The translations under genes and the position numbers were made by a program. Of a stretch of 64,000 nucleotides of DNA, positions 26,011 to 35,214 are shown piece after piece. Every line of letters begins with the position of its first letter. The first letter of the stretch is position 1. The DNA is taken from contig NZ_CP036261.1 in the NCBI RefSeq assembly GCF_007741475.1, forward strand, positions 5,829,798 to 5,893,797, written 5' to 3'. The stretch comes from Rosistilla ulvae (GTDB taxonomy: Bacteria > Planctomycetota > Planctomycetia > Pirellulales > Pirellulaceae). The notes under the pieces were generated by a model that worked only from the letters and a program-made list of their open reading frames with translations, did not search any database and was not told where the DNA came from.

Positions 26011-26922
26011 TTAGACCGGGGCGCCGGCGACTCCGATCGCGAAGCAGAGGAAGCCGGGCAGGGCGGTGGCGATCAACGAATCGGTGACGTCCCAGACGCC
26101 GCCGAGGCCGGGTAGCAGATTGCCGCTGTCTTTGGCTCCCGAGTCGCGTTTCATCAACGATTCGGCTAGGTCGCCAAACATCCCGCAATTGCTGCAGACC
26201 AGCCCAAAGGCGATCGGGCCCCAGATCGGGTAATCGATCGGAGTGCCGGTGAGTGCTGGGATCAGCCAGTGGAACATCGCAAAGCTGACGCCGATCGAAG
26301 CCGCGACGCCGCCGAGCGCACCTTCGATCGTCTTGCCGGGACTCAGCCGCGGGATCAGCTTATGTCGTCCGATCGCACGGCCGGTGAAATAGGCTCCCGC
26401 ATCGGCAGCTTTCGTCGCCGCGACCAGACTGATCAATGCGGCCAGTCCCCAGTGGGAAGATCCCAAGCATCGAATCGCCACCAGGAATGCCATCGGCACT
26501 CCGATGTAGAGGATCGTAAACGAAGCTGTCATCACGCAACCGGCAGCTCCCGTCTCGCCCGGGCGATAGCGAAACATCTCATTCCCGATCGCGAGCCCCA
26601 GCGCAACAATCGCTCCGACCGAGATCCAGCCCAGTCGTCCAACTGGACAATCGGCGGGATAGAGCTCGCCCGACAGCGGCCACAACATGGGAACGCTTGC
26701 GATCAAGACGACGATCGCAACTCCGATTTTCGTCGGCAAGGGACGAACTGGATAATTGGCACTCCGCCACAATCGCGTCACATCGATCGCGGTCCCGACG
26801 GAAAAGAACAATAGCAGCGGAAGCAACCAAAGCCCGCCGGTAGGGAAGCGATGGTCGAGGTAAATCAGGGCCACGACAATGGAAATCAAGACTGCCGAAG
26901 TAGCAAGGCGTTGATAGAGCAT
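26011..26922 (-). CDS. cdsA: Phosphatidate cytidylyltransferase
   Basis: CdsA makes CDP-diacylglycerol from phosphatidate and CTP for phospholipid synthesis at the inner membrane. The 303-residue protein has about eight hydrophobic segments and the family signature near the C-terminus: SPGKTIEGALGG, then GDLAESLMKRDSGAKDSG and LLPGLGGVWDVTDS. The usual DR(I/L)DS reads DVTDS here, a modest deviation. The protein ends directly after a last hydrophobic segment. It is convergent with the repeat array and followed upstream by a ClC transporter gene on the same strand (88 bp gap). Confidence 0.92.
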   Translation of the reverse strand: MLYQRLATSAVLISIVVALIYLDHRFPTGGLWLLPLLLFFSVGTAIDVTRLWRSANYPVRPLPTKIGVAIVVLIASVPMLWPLSGELYPADCPVGRLGWISVGAIVALGLAIGNEMFRYRPGETGAAGCVMTASFTILYIGVPMAFLVAIRCLGSSHWGLAALISLVAATKAADAGAYFTGRAIGRHKLIPRLSPGKTIEGALGGVAASIGVSFAMFHWLIPALTGTPIDYPIWGPIAFGLVCSNCGMFGDLAESLMKRDSGAKDSGNLLPGLGGVWDVTDSLIATALPGFLCFAIGVAGAPV

Positions 26923-27009
26923 AAGGTTTCTCGGCGACGATCCATCGCAAGGTGGGAGTGGTTCAAATTGGCATCGAGCGTGGGATCGATACGATAGACG
27001 GCAGGGCGT

Positions 27010-28869
27010 TTATTCGCGAGTGCCCTCTTTGTGCTCGCGGATCCGGCGATTGTAGGTGGCGATCGTTTCGCGGCGGCGCAACATTCCCAGCAGCCGCTGC
27101 GACTGATGATCCTCGACCACCGGCAACTCTTCCAGGTTCAGCGCCGTGAAATGCCCCAACGCAGTATTCAGGTCGTCGTCGGGAGTGACCGCGACGACGT
27201 TGGTTGTCATCACGTCGCTGGCGTTGGCCAGTTTCCAGATCGCATCGTGAAACAGATACGACCGGACGTCGTCGTCGGTGAAGATCCCAACCATGTTGCG
27301 ATCGGCATCGACGACGGGGAAGTAGTGTTGGTGGTTGTCGGCCAGACGATGGACGATCTCGTCCAACGACATCGATTCGTGAATCAGAGAATAACTGTCG
27401 ATCGGGCGATAGGTTCCGCGGACCTGCACGCCGTCCAAGACATCGACGATAAAGTCGCCGCGGTGGGCGGGAGAATCCATCCGCGTCGGGACCTGTTTGC
27501 GATACAACCGCGATCGGCGGCCAAACCCGAAGGTGATCGTGGTGACCAACATCGTTGGAACCAGCAGTCCAAAGTCGCCTGTCAGGGCGCGAACCATGAT
27601 GATCGTCGAGATCGGTGCGTTGGAAACGCCCGCAAAAAAGCCAGCCATTCCAACGATCGCAAACGCCTCGGGATGAGGAGCCAAGTTGGGCATCCAATCG
27701 TGCAGATACAGTCCCAGCCCGGCGCTGAAGCAACCGCCGATCACCATCGACGGGCCAAAGACTCCGCCCGGGCTGCCGCTGCCGATCGAAAGCGAAGTCG
27801 TCACAATCTTGACCAGCGCGATCGCGATCAACAGGGGGGGGCCCAATCGCAGCGAATGATGCACCGCCTCTTGAAGCGTCCCCGAACCGCTCCCCAACAC
27901 CGCCAACGCACTCATCTGCTGGCCGGCTAAATAATAGAAGCCGACTCCGACGATCCCGGCGAACAACGCACCGATCGCCGGCCGCACGTGAGGCCGCACG
28001 GGCAAGCGTTCAAACGCCCACTGCGAACCATAAAACATCTGCACATACGCGATCCCGACGGGGATCAAAGCACAGGCCAACATCAGGTAGGGAATCAACT
28101 CCAACGGACCACTGATCGCGTGCTCCACCTTGATCCCAAACAGCGGCTGAAAACGGACTTCCGGCGGGAGCGATTGGGTGTAAATGCTGTAGGCGATCAC
28201 CGACGAAGTTGCCGCCGGGACGATCACATCGGCTTCCAGTTCGGCATCGCTGTAGAGGATCTCGGCGGCGAAGACGGCTCCGGCCAGCGGGGCTCGGAAG
28301 AGCGCTCCCACGCCGGCTCCCATCCCCGCAGCCAACAAGATCCGCCGGTCGCGCGGCGACAATTGCAAGCGTTGGGCGACCATCGATCCGATCCCCGCCC
28401 CGATCTGGCAGATCGGTCCCTCGCGGCCGCCGCTGGTTCCCGTCCCCAATGCGATCGCGCTGGCGATAGTTTTGACAAACGGAACTCGGGCGGCGATCTT
28501 GCCGTGCTGATTGTGGAACGCATCGATCGCCGCATCGGTCCCCGGCCCCGCCGCTTCGGGCGCAAATTGGTAGACCATCCAACCGGCGACCAGAGCGCCA
28601 CAGACCATCACGACCACGATCATCCACGGCACAAGCGTCGTCGGCGGGTGGGTGAAGGGAGTGCCTTCGCCAGTCGCTTCGGGAGGGGCGTAGCCGGCGT
28701 ATTGGACCAACGAAAACCTGACGACCAGGTGGCCCAAGAACTGAAAAACGACAGCTCCCAAACCGACGGTAACCCCGACCAGCACCGCCAGAAACAGCGA
28801 TCGACTGGACGATCGGAAGTGTTTCGTGCGCGAGCGGAGCGTTTGGGCTAGATGCGGCGGAGCGGGCAT
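27010..28869 (-). CDS. ClC-family chloride transporter with C-terminal CBS pair
   Basis: The 619-residue protein has the ClC membrane core (about 30-440) with the anion-pathway motifs GTGTSGGREGP (gating glutamate E150) and GSGSPGGVFGPS, followed by a CBS pair (about 485-600; VDADRNMVGIFTDDDVR, VVEDHQSQRLLGMLRRRE) that usually binds adenine nucleotides. At the position of the inner proton glutamate of E. coli ClC (FIIEEM), this protein reads FAAEIL, keeping the first glutamate but not the second. Exchange or channel mode therefore cannot be assumed. A short cytoplasmic N-terminus precedes the first helix. Confidence 0.92.
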   Translation of the reverse strand: MPAPPHLAQTLRSRTKHFRSSSRSLFLAVLVGVTVGLGAVVFQFLGHLVVRFSLVQYAGYAPPEATGEGTPFTHPPTTLVPWMIVVVMVCGALVAGWMVYQFAPEAAGPGTDAAIDAFHNQHGKIAARVPFVKTIASAIALGTGTSGGREGPICQIGAGIGSMVAQRLQLSPRDRRILLAAGMGAGVGALFRAPLAGAVFAAEILYSDAELEADVIVPAATSSVIAYSIYTQSLPPEVRFQPLFGIKVEHAISGPLELIPYLMLACALIPVGIAYVQMFYGSQWAFERLPVRPHVRPAIGALFAGIVGVGFYYLAGQQMSALAVLGSGSGTLQEAVHHSLRLGPPLLIAIALVKIVTTSLSIGSGSPGGVFGPSMVIGGCFSAGLGLYLHDWMPNLAPHPEAFAIVGMAGFFAGVSNAPISTIIMVRALTGDFGLLVPTMLVTTITFGFGRRSRLYRKQVPTRMDSPAHRGDFIVDVLDGVQVRGTYRPIDSYSLIHESMSLDEIVHRLADNHQHYFPVVDADRNMVGIFTDDDVRSYLFHDAIWKLANASDVMTTNVVAVTPDDDLNTALGHFTALNLEELPVVEDHQSQRLLGMLRRRETIATYNRRIREHKEGTRE

Positions 28870-29273
28870 TGAGACCTGAGACGCGGAAGCGGTGCAAACA
28901 AAGGGGGACGCACTGGCAGTCTAAAGGGTCCGCCGACGATGGTGAAGTCGGACGTCGGCGGCGGCAAGGATTCAGCCTGCCAAAGGCTGCAGAAATCGTG
29001 GCCGCAAGGGTTACCTGGTCGCTGAAATCGGTCCCCTTAACCCCGCTTAGGTATCAGAAGTGTAACGAAAAAGTAACCGTTTGAACGATCCGCAGCGAAC
29101 CACTTTTTGCCCCATTTCGATTCTGCTAACGTAGCCCGGTCTCGATGCAATGGGGGTCTCGCGAAGATCATCTTCACCCCCCGCTCGCATTGCCCATTTC
29201 TCCTTTTCAGTCCGTTCCGGCGGTTGCAAACCGCATCACTCCCACAACAGGAAACTGCCCCGTGTCGATTGTG
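28870..29273. other. Divergent intergenic region, no gene seen
   Basis: This stretch separates the divergent ClC and desaturase genes and must hold both promoters. No clear -35/-10 pair, hairpin terminator or repeat was identified. An alternative GTG start for the desaturase lies at 29262. Confidence 0.5.
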
Positions 29274-30410
29274 ATGGAACCCGAAGACGCGTCACCAGGG
29301 CTGAACAGCTCGCAAGAGAGCGCGCCGCTTCCCACCCGCAAACAAGTTCTGGCGGCGATCCCCGAGGACTGTTTCGATCGAAACACCTTCAAGTCGTCGG
29401 TCTACATGGTCATCTCGATCGTGTTAACCGTCGGCAGCGGCCTATTGGCCTACCTGTTCCTGCCGATGACTTGGGCGTGGCTGCCAGCCTGGATTGCGTA
29501 CGCCGCCGTGACCGGCACGATCGCCACCGGGTGCTGGGTGATCGCCCATGAATGCGGCCACCGCGCGTTCAGCAAACACAACTGGTATCAAGACGCCGTC
29601 GGCTTCACCTTGCACTCGGCTCTTCTGGTTCCCTACTTCTCCTGGCAGCGCAGCCATGCTCTGCACCACGCCCGCACCAATCATATGGATCTGGGCGAGA
29701 CGTTTGTGCCGACCCGCGACACGACTGCGGCGGGGAAGGCTTGGATCCGTTGGCAAGAGATCATGGGAGACGAAGCGTTTGCCGTCGTGATCATGGCCGC
29801 ACGGCTCTTGGTCGGCTGGCCCGTCTATCTTTTGACGGGTGCCAGCGGCGGACCGGCTCGCGGCGTGACCAATCACTTCTGGCCAGCGAAGCCGTTTTCG
29901 GCGGCGATGTTCCCCGGCAAGTGGCGAACTAAGGTTTGGCTGTCCGATTTGGGAGTGCTCGCAACGCTAGCCCTATTGGGTTGGTGGGCGTACGCGGAAG
30001 GTTCATTCCTGCCCGTGCTAGCCGTTTATGTCGGCCCCTACCTGTTCACGAATGCTTGGTTGGTCCTTTACACCTGGCTGCAACACACCGATGTCGACGT
30101 CCCGCACTTCGATGAAGACGAATGGACCTGGGTTAAAGGGGCTTTCATGACGATCGATCGTCCCTACGGACCGGTCTTCGATTTCTTGCACCATCGGATC
30201 GGCAGCACCCACGTCGCCCATCACATCGACGCCCGGATCCCACACTACAACGCGGTCCGTGCGACCGAGGCGCTCAAAAACGCCTTCCCCGATCTCTACC
30301 TCTACGATCCCACTCCGATCCACAAAGCCTTGTGGAAAGTGGCGACCCACTGCAATGTGGTCACCAAAGCCGATGTCGGCTGGAAATTCAACGGCAAGAC
30401 ACGGGGCTAA
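29274..30410 (+). CDS. Membrane fatty-acid desaturase
   Basis: The protein has three histidine boxes in the order expected for acyl-lipid desaturases: HECGH, HALHHARTNH and, near the C-terminus, HVAHH. Together they bind the di-iron centre that inserts a double bond into membrane acyl chains. Four or so transmembrane segments surround them (YMVISIVLTVGSGLLAYLF, LGVLATLALLGWWAY). The arrangement resembles delta-12/omega-3-type enzymes. The start could be ATG 29274 or GTG 29262; the latter has AGGA upstream. Electron donors are not encoded nearby. Double-bond position cannot be inferred. Confidence 0.9.
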   Translation: MEPEDASPGLNSSQESAPLPTRKQVLAAIPEDCFDRNTFKSSVYMVISIVLTVGSGLLAYLFLPMTWAWLPAWIAYAAVTGTIATGCWVIAHECGHRAFSKHNWYQDAVGFTLHSALLVPYFSWQRSHALHHARTNHMDLGETFVPTRDTTAAGKAWIRWQEIMGDEAFAVVIMAARLLVGWPVYLLTGASGGPARGVTNHFWPAKPFSAAMFPGKWRTKVWLSDLGVLATLALLGWWAYAEGSFLPVLAVYVGPYLFTNAWLVLYTWLQHTDVDVPHFDEDEWTWVKGAFMTIDRPYGPVFDFLHHRIGSTHVAHHIDARIPHYNAVRATEALKNAFPDLYLYDPTPIHKALWKVATHCNVVTKADVGWKFNGKTRG

Positions 30411-30546
30411 CTCGATAGCGAGTCAAAGCCCAATTCTCCCTGGTCGCGCCCAATCGGTGGCGTGGCCTTTCTGGAAAACATGCCGAGCGATAGGTCGCGG
30501 CGTTTCTAAACGCTGCACGATCAAAACCACGCTCCGACCAAAGGCA

Positions 30547-30611
30547 TCAACCGCCACGCGTTAGCGTCCGGTTCAACGGTTCAATCAGCCGCCACGCGTT
30601 AGCGTCCGGTT
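30547..30611 (+). repeat. Two direct copies of the 27-bp REP-like element
   Basis: Copies at 30547-30573 and 30585-30611 share the core CGCCACGCGTTAGCGTCC in the same orientation, 11 bp apart. The inverted pair of this element is at 24068-24131. The gap 30411-30836 contains these and the next repeat, and no gene. Confidence 0.85.
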
Positions 30612-30665
30612 CTGCAATCTGGGGATCACTCGTCGACTGAATAGCCGCAACGCAAATGCGTTTCA

Positions 30666-30826
30666 GCAATGGGCACGGCAGTTGGTGACGTCTTTTAATT
30701 GAAGAGAAGCTTGCGGCGGCGGAGCGACGCAACCACTGCGACTTTGGCAATGGGCACTCTAGAACGCCGGGGCCTATTCGTCGGAAAGAAGCTTGCGTCG
30801 GCGAGCGACGCCGCAACTGCGACTTC
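30666..30826 (+). repeat. Two tandem copies of an ~81-bp unit beside tRNA-Leu
   Basis: GCAATGGGCAC occurs at 30666 and 30747, and each copy continues to GAAGCTTGCG, GAGCGACGC and CTGCGACTT in the same order, with small indels. The second copy abuts the 3' end of tRNA-Leu. Confidence 0.7.
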
Positions 30827-30836
30827 AAGAAAACGA

Positions 30837-30919
30837 TGGGGGTGACAGGAATCGAACCTGCACGCCATAAAGGCACTGGATCCTAAATCCAGCGCGTCTG
30901 CCAGTTCCGCCACACCCCC
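30837..30919 (-). tRNA. tRNA-Leu (UAG)
   Basis: The minus strand folds as an 83-nt class II tRNA: acceptor GGGGGTG / CACCCCC, discriminator A, anticodon stem CTGGA / TCCAG with loop TTTAGGA (anticodon UAG), a variable arm, and T arm GCAGG TTCGATT CCTGT. CCA is not encoded. Confidence 0.95.
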
Positions 30920-31110
30920 AGGTGATTGGCTAATCCACCGCGTTTCCGCAGCGGAGGTCGAGAGTTTACCAAAGCGCGGCGACTTTGGTAAGGTCGGTAT
31001 CGCCCCCGATTTTTCGGCTCGACTTTTGCCGCTCTCACGACAGATCCCCGTGGCATAAACGCCGCCGCCGCAAGGACTTGCATCGACAACCGGCCGATCG
31101 ACTGTCGAGC

Positions 31111-31142
31111 AAAAAAAAGGTCAGGCTGCAATCAGCCTGACC
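31111..31142 (-). terminator. Intrinsic terminator of the DUF11-repeat gene
   Basis: On the minus strand a perfect 10-bp stem (GGTCAGGCTG / CAGCCTGACC) with a 4-base loop is followed by eight T residues, 46 bp past the stop of the minus-strand gene. Confidence 0.9.
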
Positions 31143-31187
31143 TCGAGAGATTCGTTCGAGCTGGCAAGCCCGGCGACGGCCTGCCGC

Positions 31188-33812
31188 TTAGCGTTGGTTG
31201 GCCGAACTGTTGCTTTGGCGGCTGATCCGATCCTTGGAGACTTCCATGTACCGGGTCGCTTCCTCGGCGACCAAGATCGTCTCGCCAGCGGTCACTTCGG
31301 CGCGGAAGCGGTGGTGAGCAGCATTCATCGCCTTGGCGCGAACGCTCAATTTCACCTGCTCTCCCGCATCGATCCGTGGGATCGCATCGAACAACACTTG
31401 GCCGGGGACAAGTTCGCCAGCGTGTCCGGCAACCTTGATCGGTTCGATGCCGTTGCTGAACTGGGCGATCACCTTGACCCCTTCGGCGGCGAGTGTACCG
31501 CGGTTGCGGATCACGATCTCGTAGTTCACCTCTTCACCGACAGGTGCCGGAGCGACGGGGTCGTTGATCGTCAGCACGAGGTCGGCGATCGCTTCGACTT
31601 CGGTTGTCAGCGAAACGGTTGCACGCCCCGCGGCCGAACCGCGGCATTCGAAGGCCAACAGATGTGCTCCGACGCCGGCCAGTTCGCACTGGAGATCGTA
31701 ATCGGCGGTCGCACCAGGTGCCATCTCGTCGACTTTCCACCGCAGGAACTCACCAACCAATTCAGCACCAGGAATACCCGACTTGTAGACAACACCTTCA
31801 GGCAGACGGAGTACGGCGACCACGTCGTTGCTGGCGGCGGTGCCGGCGTTGTTAATCTTCAAATGGTAATTCGCCAGCGTGTTGTGATATTTCACGGGAG
31901 GCCCGGTCAAAGTCGCAACCAGGTCGGCGGTCAGGACGCGAATCTTTTTAATCTCTTCGTTGCGCAGATCGTTCGCTCCGACGGCAAGGCCGTGGATCTC
32001 CAACCCGCCGCGATCTTGAGCTGTCAATTCGATCTCGAACTGAGCTTCTTTGCCCGGAGGAATCGTACCGATCCGTTGGTTCTGCGGTGTCGCCGAATTG
32101 GGCGACAGCGTGAAGGAAACGTCGTTGGCGATCCCGTTGCCGGGATTCATGACGCGGACCTTATAGACTCGCGATTCGCCGAAGACGACCTCATCGGGAC
32201 CTTCGATCACCAATTTGACGCGTGGTTCTTGAACGCGGACCTGCGCGGTGCGTTGTTGAGGCAGGACAGTCCATTCGACGCCGACGTCGAACGTCTCGGC
32301 CCGTTCCGCGGCGATTCGCAGCGTCAACGTCTCGCTCTTGCCCGCTGGCAATGTATTGATCTGCCACAGCATTCGCCGTTGGCCTTGATGAGGTTCGGGT
32401 TCGACGTCGCCAGCCGTCGTTTGATGGCTGCGAACGGCAGTCCATGACGGCAACGAAGCGCGAATCATCACGCCCGGTGCGTCGATCGTCCCGTTGTTCT
32501 CGACGATGATCGAGTATTCGGCGACTTGGTTGATCTGGATCTCATCGGGACCATGCGTCAAGACGCGGATCGTCGGGATCTCGGACATCATCATCTGGCC
32601 GTTGTTGTCGCGCGGATCGATCGCGATTTCCTTCGCGGTAGGCTCGGCCTGCACCGCGGGTTGTTCGACTGCTGGCGCAGGTGTTTCCTTTGGTTCGACG
32701 GCCGCCGGGGCACTCGCTGTCCGCGCGGGAACCTGGTAGCTGCGCGATGCTGGCACACCACCGATCACCCCACGCGCGGTCGATGAACGCGTATTGGACG
32801 ACCGCACGGTCGAACCGCGAGTTGTAAACTGACTTTCCGATTGCGTTTGGGTTTGCGATTCCAGGTTCAGGTGGGCATCGTGCTGGAACTGCGACTGGCC
32901 GGCATCCGATGGCGATTGCACGCTAGGTGCAGGAGCGGCAGCCGCGCGAGGCGCCGTTTCGACAATCTCCAACTGCGCCGCCGGTTCGGGCGTCGCGAGT
33001 TCGATGACTTCGGTTTCGACCGATTCCTCGGTCTGTTGCGTCGTCGTTTCGACCGATACCGATCCCGGAAGCGGTTTGCGAGGCACCGAAGGAGTTTGGC
33101 CGACGGTTGTCGAGCGGCGAGTGCTACTGCTGCTACTGCTGTCGATTGTTACTGCTTCTTCGGTCGAGAAGGTCGTGCGTCGATCGGCGCGGCGGCTGCT
33201 GGAAGAGGTCGAAAAGCTATCATCGATCGAAATCGATTGCCCCTGCGACGACGATCCGGCGCTGTAGGTCTCCACCGATTCGACTTCCACTTCGTCGTAG
33301 TTGTCGGCCTGCGGGATCGCTGCGGTCGCTTCGCGCTGCTGAGCCAACATCGCTTCACGATCTTCGGGATCGAGCAGGGGTTGCGGTTGCCCGGGTGCAA
33401 CATAAGGAACCGGCGCTGGGCTGCTAGCAGTCCCCGCTCCGCTTCCGTTATAAGAACTCGACGGCGTTGGAATGAACGGCGATGGCAAGGGCTGCGACGA
33501 GTTATTCGTTGGTCGCGAGGCCGTTCGCAATTGTGGCGAGGGGGGCTGATACTGGTTCTGATTCGCCGGCTGGGAATTGTTCGATCCCCCACCAAACAAG
33601 CGGCTCAGAATCCCAACGCTCGAACCGGAACTGCGCGAACTGCGGCTGGAGTTCGAACGACTGCTTGGCTGTTTTCCAACGACCTGCCTGATCGTATTGT
33701 TTTCACCCTGCGCCGATCCGTTGGTATAGGGCTGGGCAGTCTGGCCGATTGCCGGAGCGGTGCTCAGCAAACAGGCAAACAAAACGAGTGACAGTTTCGC
33801 GAAACGTGACAT
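31188..33812 (-). CDS. Secreted DUF11/CARDB-repeat surface protein
   Basis: The start at 33812 (MSRFAKLSLVLFACLLSTAPAIGQ) puts a signal peptide at the N-terminus; an ATG at 33842 gives ten more residues. Residues about 30-400 are low-complexity (S, Q, P, T-rich) and probably disordered. The C-terminal half contains about four tandem Ig-like DUF11/CARDB repeats, each with a conserved NNGT or NRGT turn: VAEYSIIVENNGTIDAPGV, SRVYKVRVMNPGNGIANDV, ANYHLKINNAGTAASNDV, VNYEIVIRNRGTLAAEGV. Such proteins are usually cell-surface or adhesion components. It is a single gene with its own strong terminator. Confidence 0.85.
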   Translation of the reverse strand: MSRFAKLSLVLFACLLSTAPAIGQTAQPYTNGSAQGENNTIRQVVGKQPSSRSNSSRSSRSSGSSVGILSRLFGGGSNNSQPANQNQYQPPSPQLRTASRPTNNSSQPLPSPFIPTPSSSYNGSGAGTASSPAPVPYVAPGQPQPLLDPEDREAMLAQQREATAAIPQADNYDEVEVESVETYSAGSSSQGQSISIDDSFSTSSSSRRADRRTTFSTEEAVTIDSSSSSSTRRSTTVGQTPSVPRKPLPGSVSVETTTQQTEESVETEVIELATPEPAAQLEIVETAPRAAAAPAPSVQSPSDAGQSQFQHDAHLNLESQTQTQSESQFTTRGSTVRSSNTRSSTARGVIGGVPASRSYQVPARTASAPAAVEPKETPAPAVEQPAVQAEPTAKEIAIDPRDNNGQMMMSEIPTIRVLTHGPDEIQINQVAEYSIIVENNGTIDAPGVMIRASLPSWTAVRSHQTTAGDVEPEPHQGQRRMLWQINTLPAGKSETLTLRIAAERAETFDVGVEWTVLPQQRTAQVRVQEPRVKLVIEGPDEVVFGESRVYKVRVMNPGNGIANDVSFTLSPNSATPQNQRIGTIPPGKEAQFEIELTAQDRGGLEIHGLAVGANDLRNEEIKKIRVLTADLVATLTGPPVKYHNTLANYHLKINNAGTAASNDVVAVLRLPEGVVYKSGIPGAELVGEFLRWKVDEMAPGATADYDLQCELAGVGAHLLAFECRGSAAGRATVSLTTEVEAIADLVLTINDPVAPAPVGEEVNYEIVIRNRGTLAAEGVKVIAQFSNGIEPIKVAGHAGELVPGQVLFDAIPRIDAGEQVKLSVRAKAMNAAHHRFRAEVTAGETILVAEEATRYMEVSKDRISRQSNSSANQR

Positions 33813-33969
33813 GCGCACGACTCTCCGACGAGTAAAATTCAAAACCTATGGTCTCTGATTATCGGAGCCCCGACCTGTTAAATTGAATCAAATCTACGGA
33901 TTGTTCAGATAACGCGGCCGTTGGAATGCTTGCAATCCGCACCTCCCCCCTTTTTTTGGTAATGGAACG

Positions 33970-34290
33970 ATGAGTCGACGCGAACAGATCGAGGCGATGT
34001 TGAAGGATGAACCGCAAGACACTTTCTTGCGTTACAGCCTGGCGATGGAGCTGCGCAGCGAAGGGGATAACGAAGCAAGCATTCGCCAATTGGTCGAAAT
34101 GACTGGCGATACGCCTCCCTATGTCCCCGCCTTCTTTATGGCCGCTCAACAGTTGGTCGATCTCGACCGGACCGACGAAGCGCGATCGATGTTGCGCGAC
34201 GGCATCGAACAGGCTCGGGCTCAAGACGATGCCCACGCGGCGGCCGAGATGGCTGATTTCTTGGCGATGATCGGCGACCTGGGCGAATAG
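33970..34290 (+). CDS. Small TPR-like protein
   Basis: This 106-residue, all-helical protein contains tetratricopeptide-like pairs: DTFLRYSLAMELRSEGDNEASIRQLVEM, then YVPAFFMAAQQLVDLDRTDEARSMLRDGIEQA. No signal peptide is present, so it is cytoplasmic. TPR proteins act as protein-binding scaffolds. It lies 64 bp upstream of recO on the same strand and could be cotranscribed; conserved pairing with recO would be worth noting but is not shown by this sequence. Confidence 0.8.
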   Translation: MSRREQIEAMLKDEPQDTFLRYSLAMELRSEGDNEASIRQLVEMTGDTPPYVPAFFMAAQQLVDLDRTDEARSMLRDGIEQARAQDDAHAAAEMADFLAMIGDLGE

Positions 34291-34354
34291 CTTTCGGGCA
34301 GACAGCGACGCTGGGGGAGACTTCGGTTCGCGCAGCGGATGGATTTGAGAAACG

Positions 34355-35131
34355 ATGTCCAGCGAAAAATCGGAGGCGATCATTCTCCGCATCGTCCCGT
34401 TCAGCGAATCGAGCGTCGTGTTAACGATGCTGACACGGGATTTCGGAAAGATTTCAGCTCTCGCCAAAGGAGCCTACCGCCCCAAGAGTGCTTTCGAAGG
34501 CGCGATTGACCTGGGTTGCCATTGTCGCGTAGTGTTCATCAAGAAGTCCTCGGATGCCTTGGATCTGTTGACCGAAGCCAAGCTAGAACGCCGGTTTCGC
34601 GCGGCCAATAAATCCTTGCCTCAACTGTACGTTGGCTACTACATCCTCGAACTTCTGCGGGAATTGACCGAATCGGATGAACCCCATCCCGATCTGTTCG
34701 ACCTGTCGTTGTGGACGTTAAAAAAAATAGATAGCGCCGACCTGATCCCCGGCGAACTATCGGACCTCGTGGCGACCTTTGAATTGCAAGCTTTAAAAAC
34801 ACTTGGACACGCCCCGTCGATGGACGGCTGCGCCACCTGTGGCAAGACAGTCGCCGACGCTGCGCGAGTTGCCTTTGGAATGATCAGCGGCGGTGTGTTA
34901 TGTGATGCTTGCCGCCCCCGATCGCGACAGGTCGTGATGCTTTCAAAGCAGGCGCGCGATGCGATGCGACAGCGAATCGACGAACCGAGCGGACATGAAC
35001 ATCCAAACCAAACTCAGAAAAACCAACGAAACGGCGAACTACGCGGTGTGCTGCGTCGATATATGTCGCATCACGTCGGACATGAATTAAAGATGCCTCG
35101 ATTGATCGACGGCATCGGCGGCCGGGATTAG
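34355..35131 (+). CDS. recO: DNA repair protein RecO
   Basis: RecO helps load RecA onto SSB-coated DNA in the RecFOR pathway. The 258-residue protein begins with the OB-fold EAIILRIVPFSESSVVLTMLTRDFGKISALAKGA and continues with the helical domain YYILELLRELTE. A zinc site is formed by CATCGK and CDAC (four cysteines). The C-terminal tail carries a short polar insertion (HEHPNQTQKNQRN) before YMSHHVGHELKMPRL, the usual end. The start at 34355 follows the TPR gene. Confidence 0.93.
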   Translation: MSSEKSEAIILRIVPFSESSVVLTMLTRDFGKISALAKGAYRPKSAFEGAIDLGCHCRVVFIKKSSDALDLLTEAKLERRFRAANKSLPQLYVGYYILELLRELTESDEPHPDLFDLSLWTLKKIDSADLIPGELSDLVATFELQALKTLGHAPSMDGCATCGKTVADAARVAFGMISGGVLCDACRPRSRQVVMLSKQARDAMRQRIDEPSGHEHPNQTQKNQRNGELRGVLRRYMSHHVGHELKMPRLIDGIGGRD

Positions 35132-35214
35132 AGAGCGCCGTTGCAAATCAAATGTTGTCAGCGACCGATTTGCCAAAGAACACTTTTTTCAGCTCAGCGA
35201 CATGGAAGTCGATC

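Noticed and set aside
25325-26087. Short proteins with repeated sequence inside the tandem array
   Set aside because: They simply translate the repeat units, change frame between unit variants and lack ribosome sites.
31194-32447. 417-residue plus-strand frame
   Set aside because: Antisense to the DUF11-repeat gene, whose repeats and signal peptide are unmistakable.
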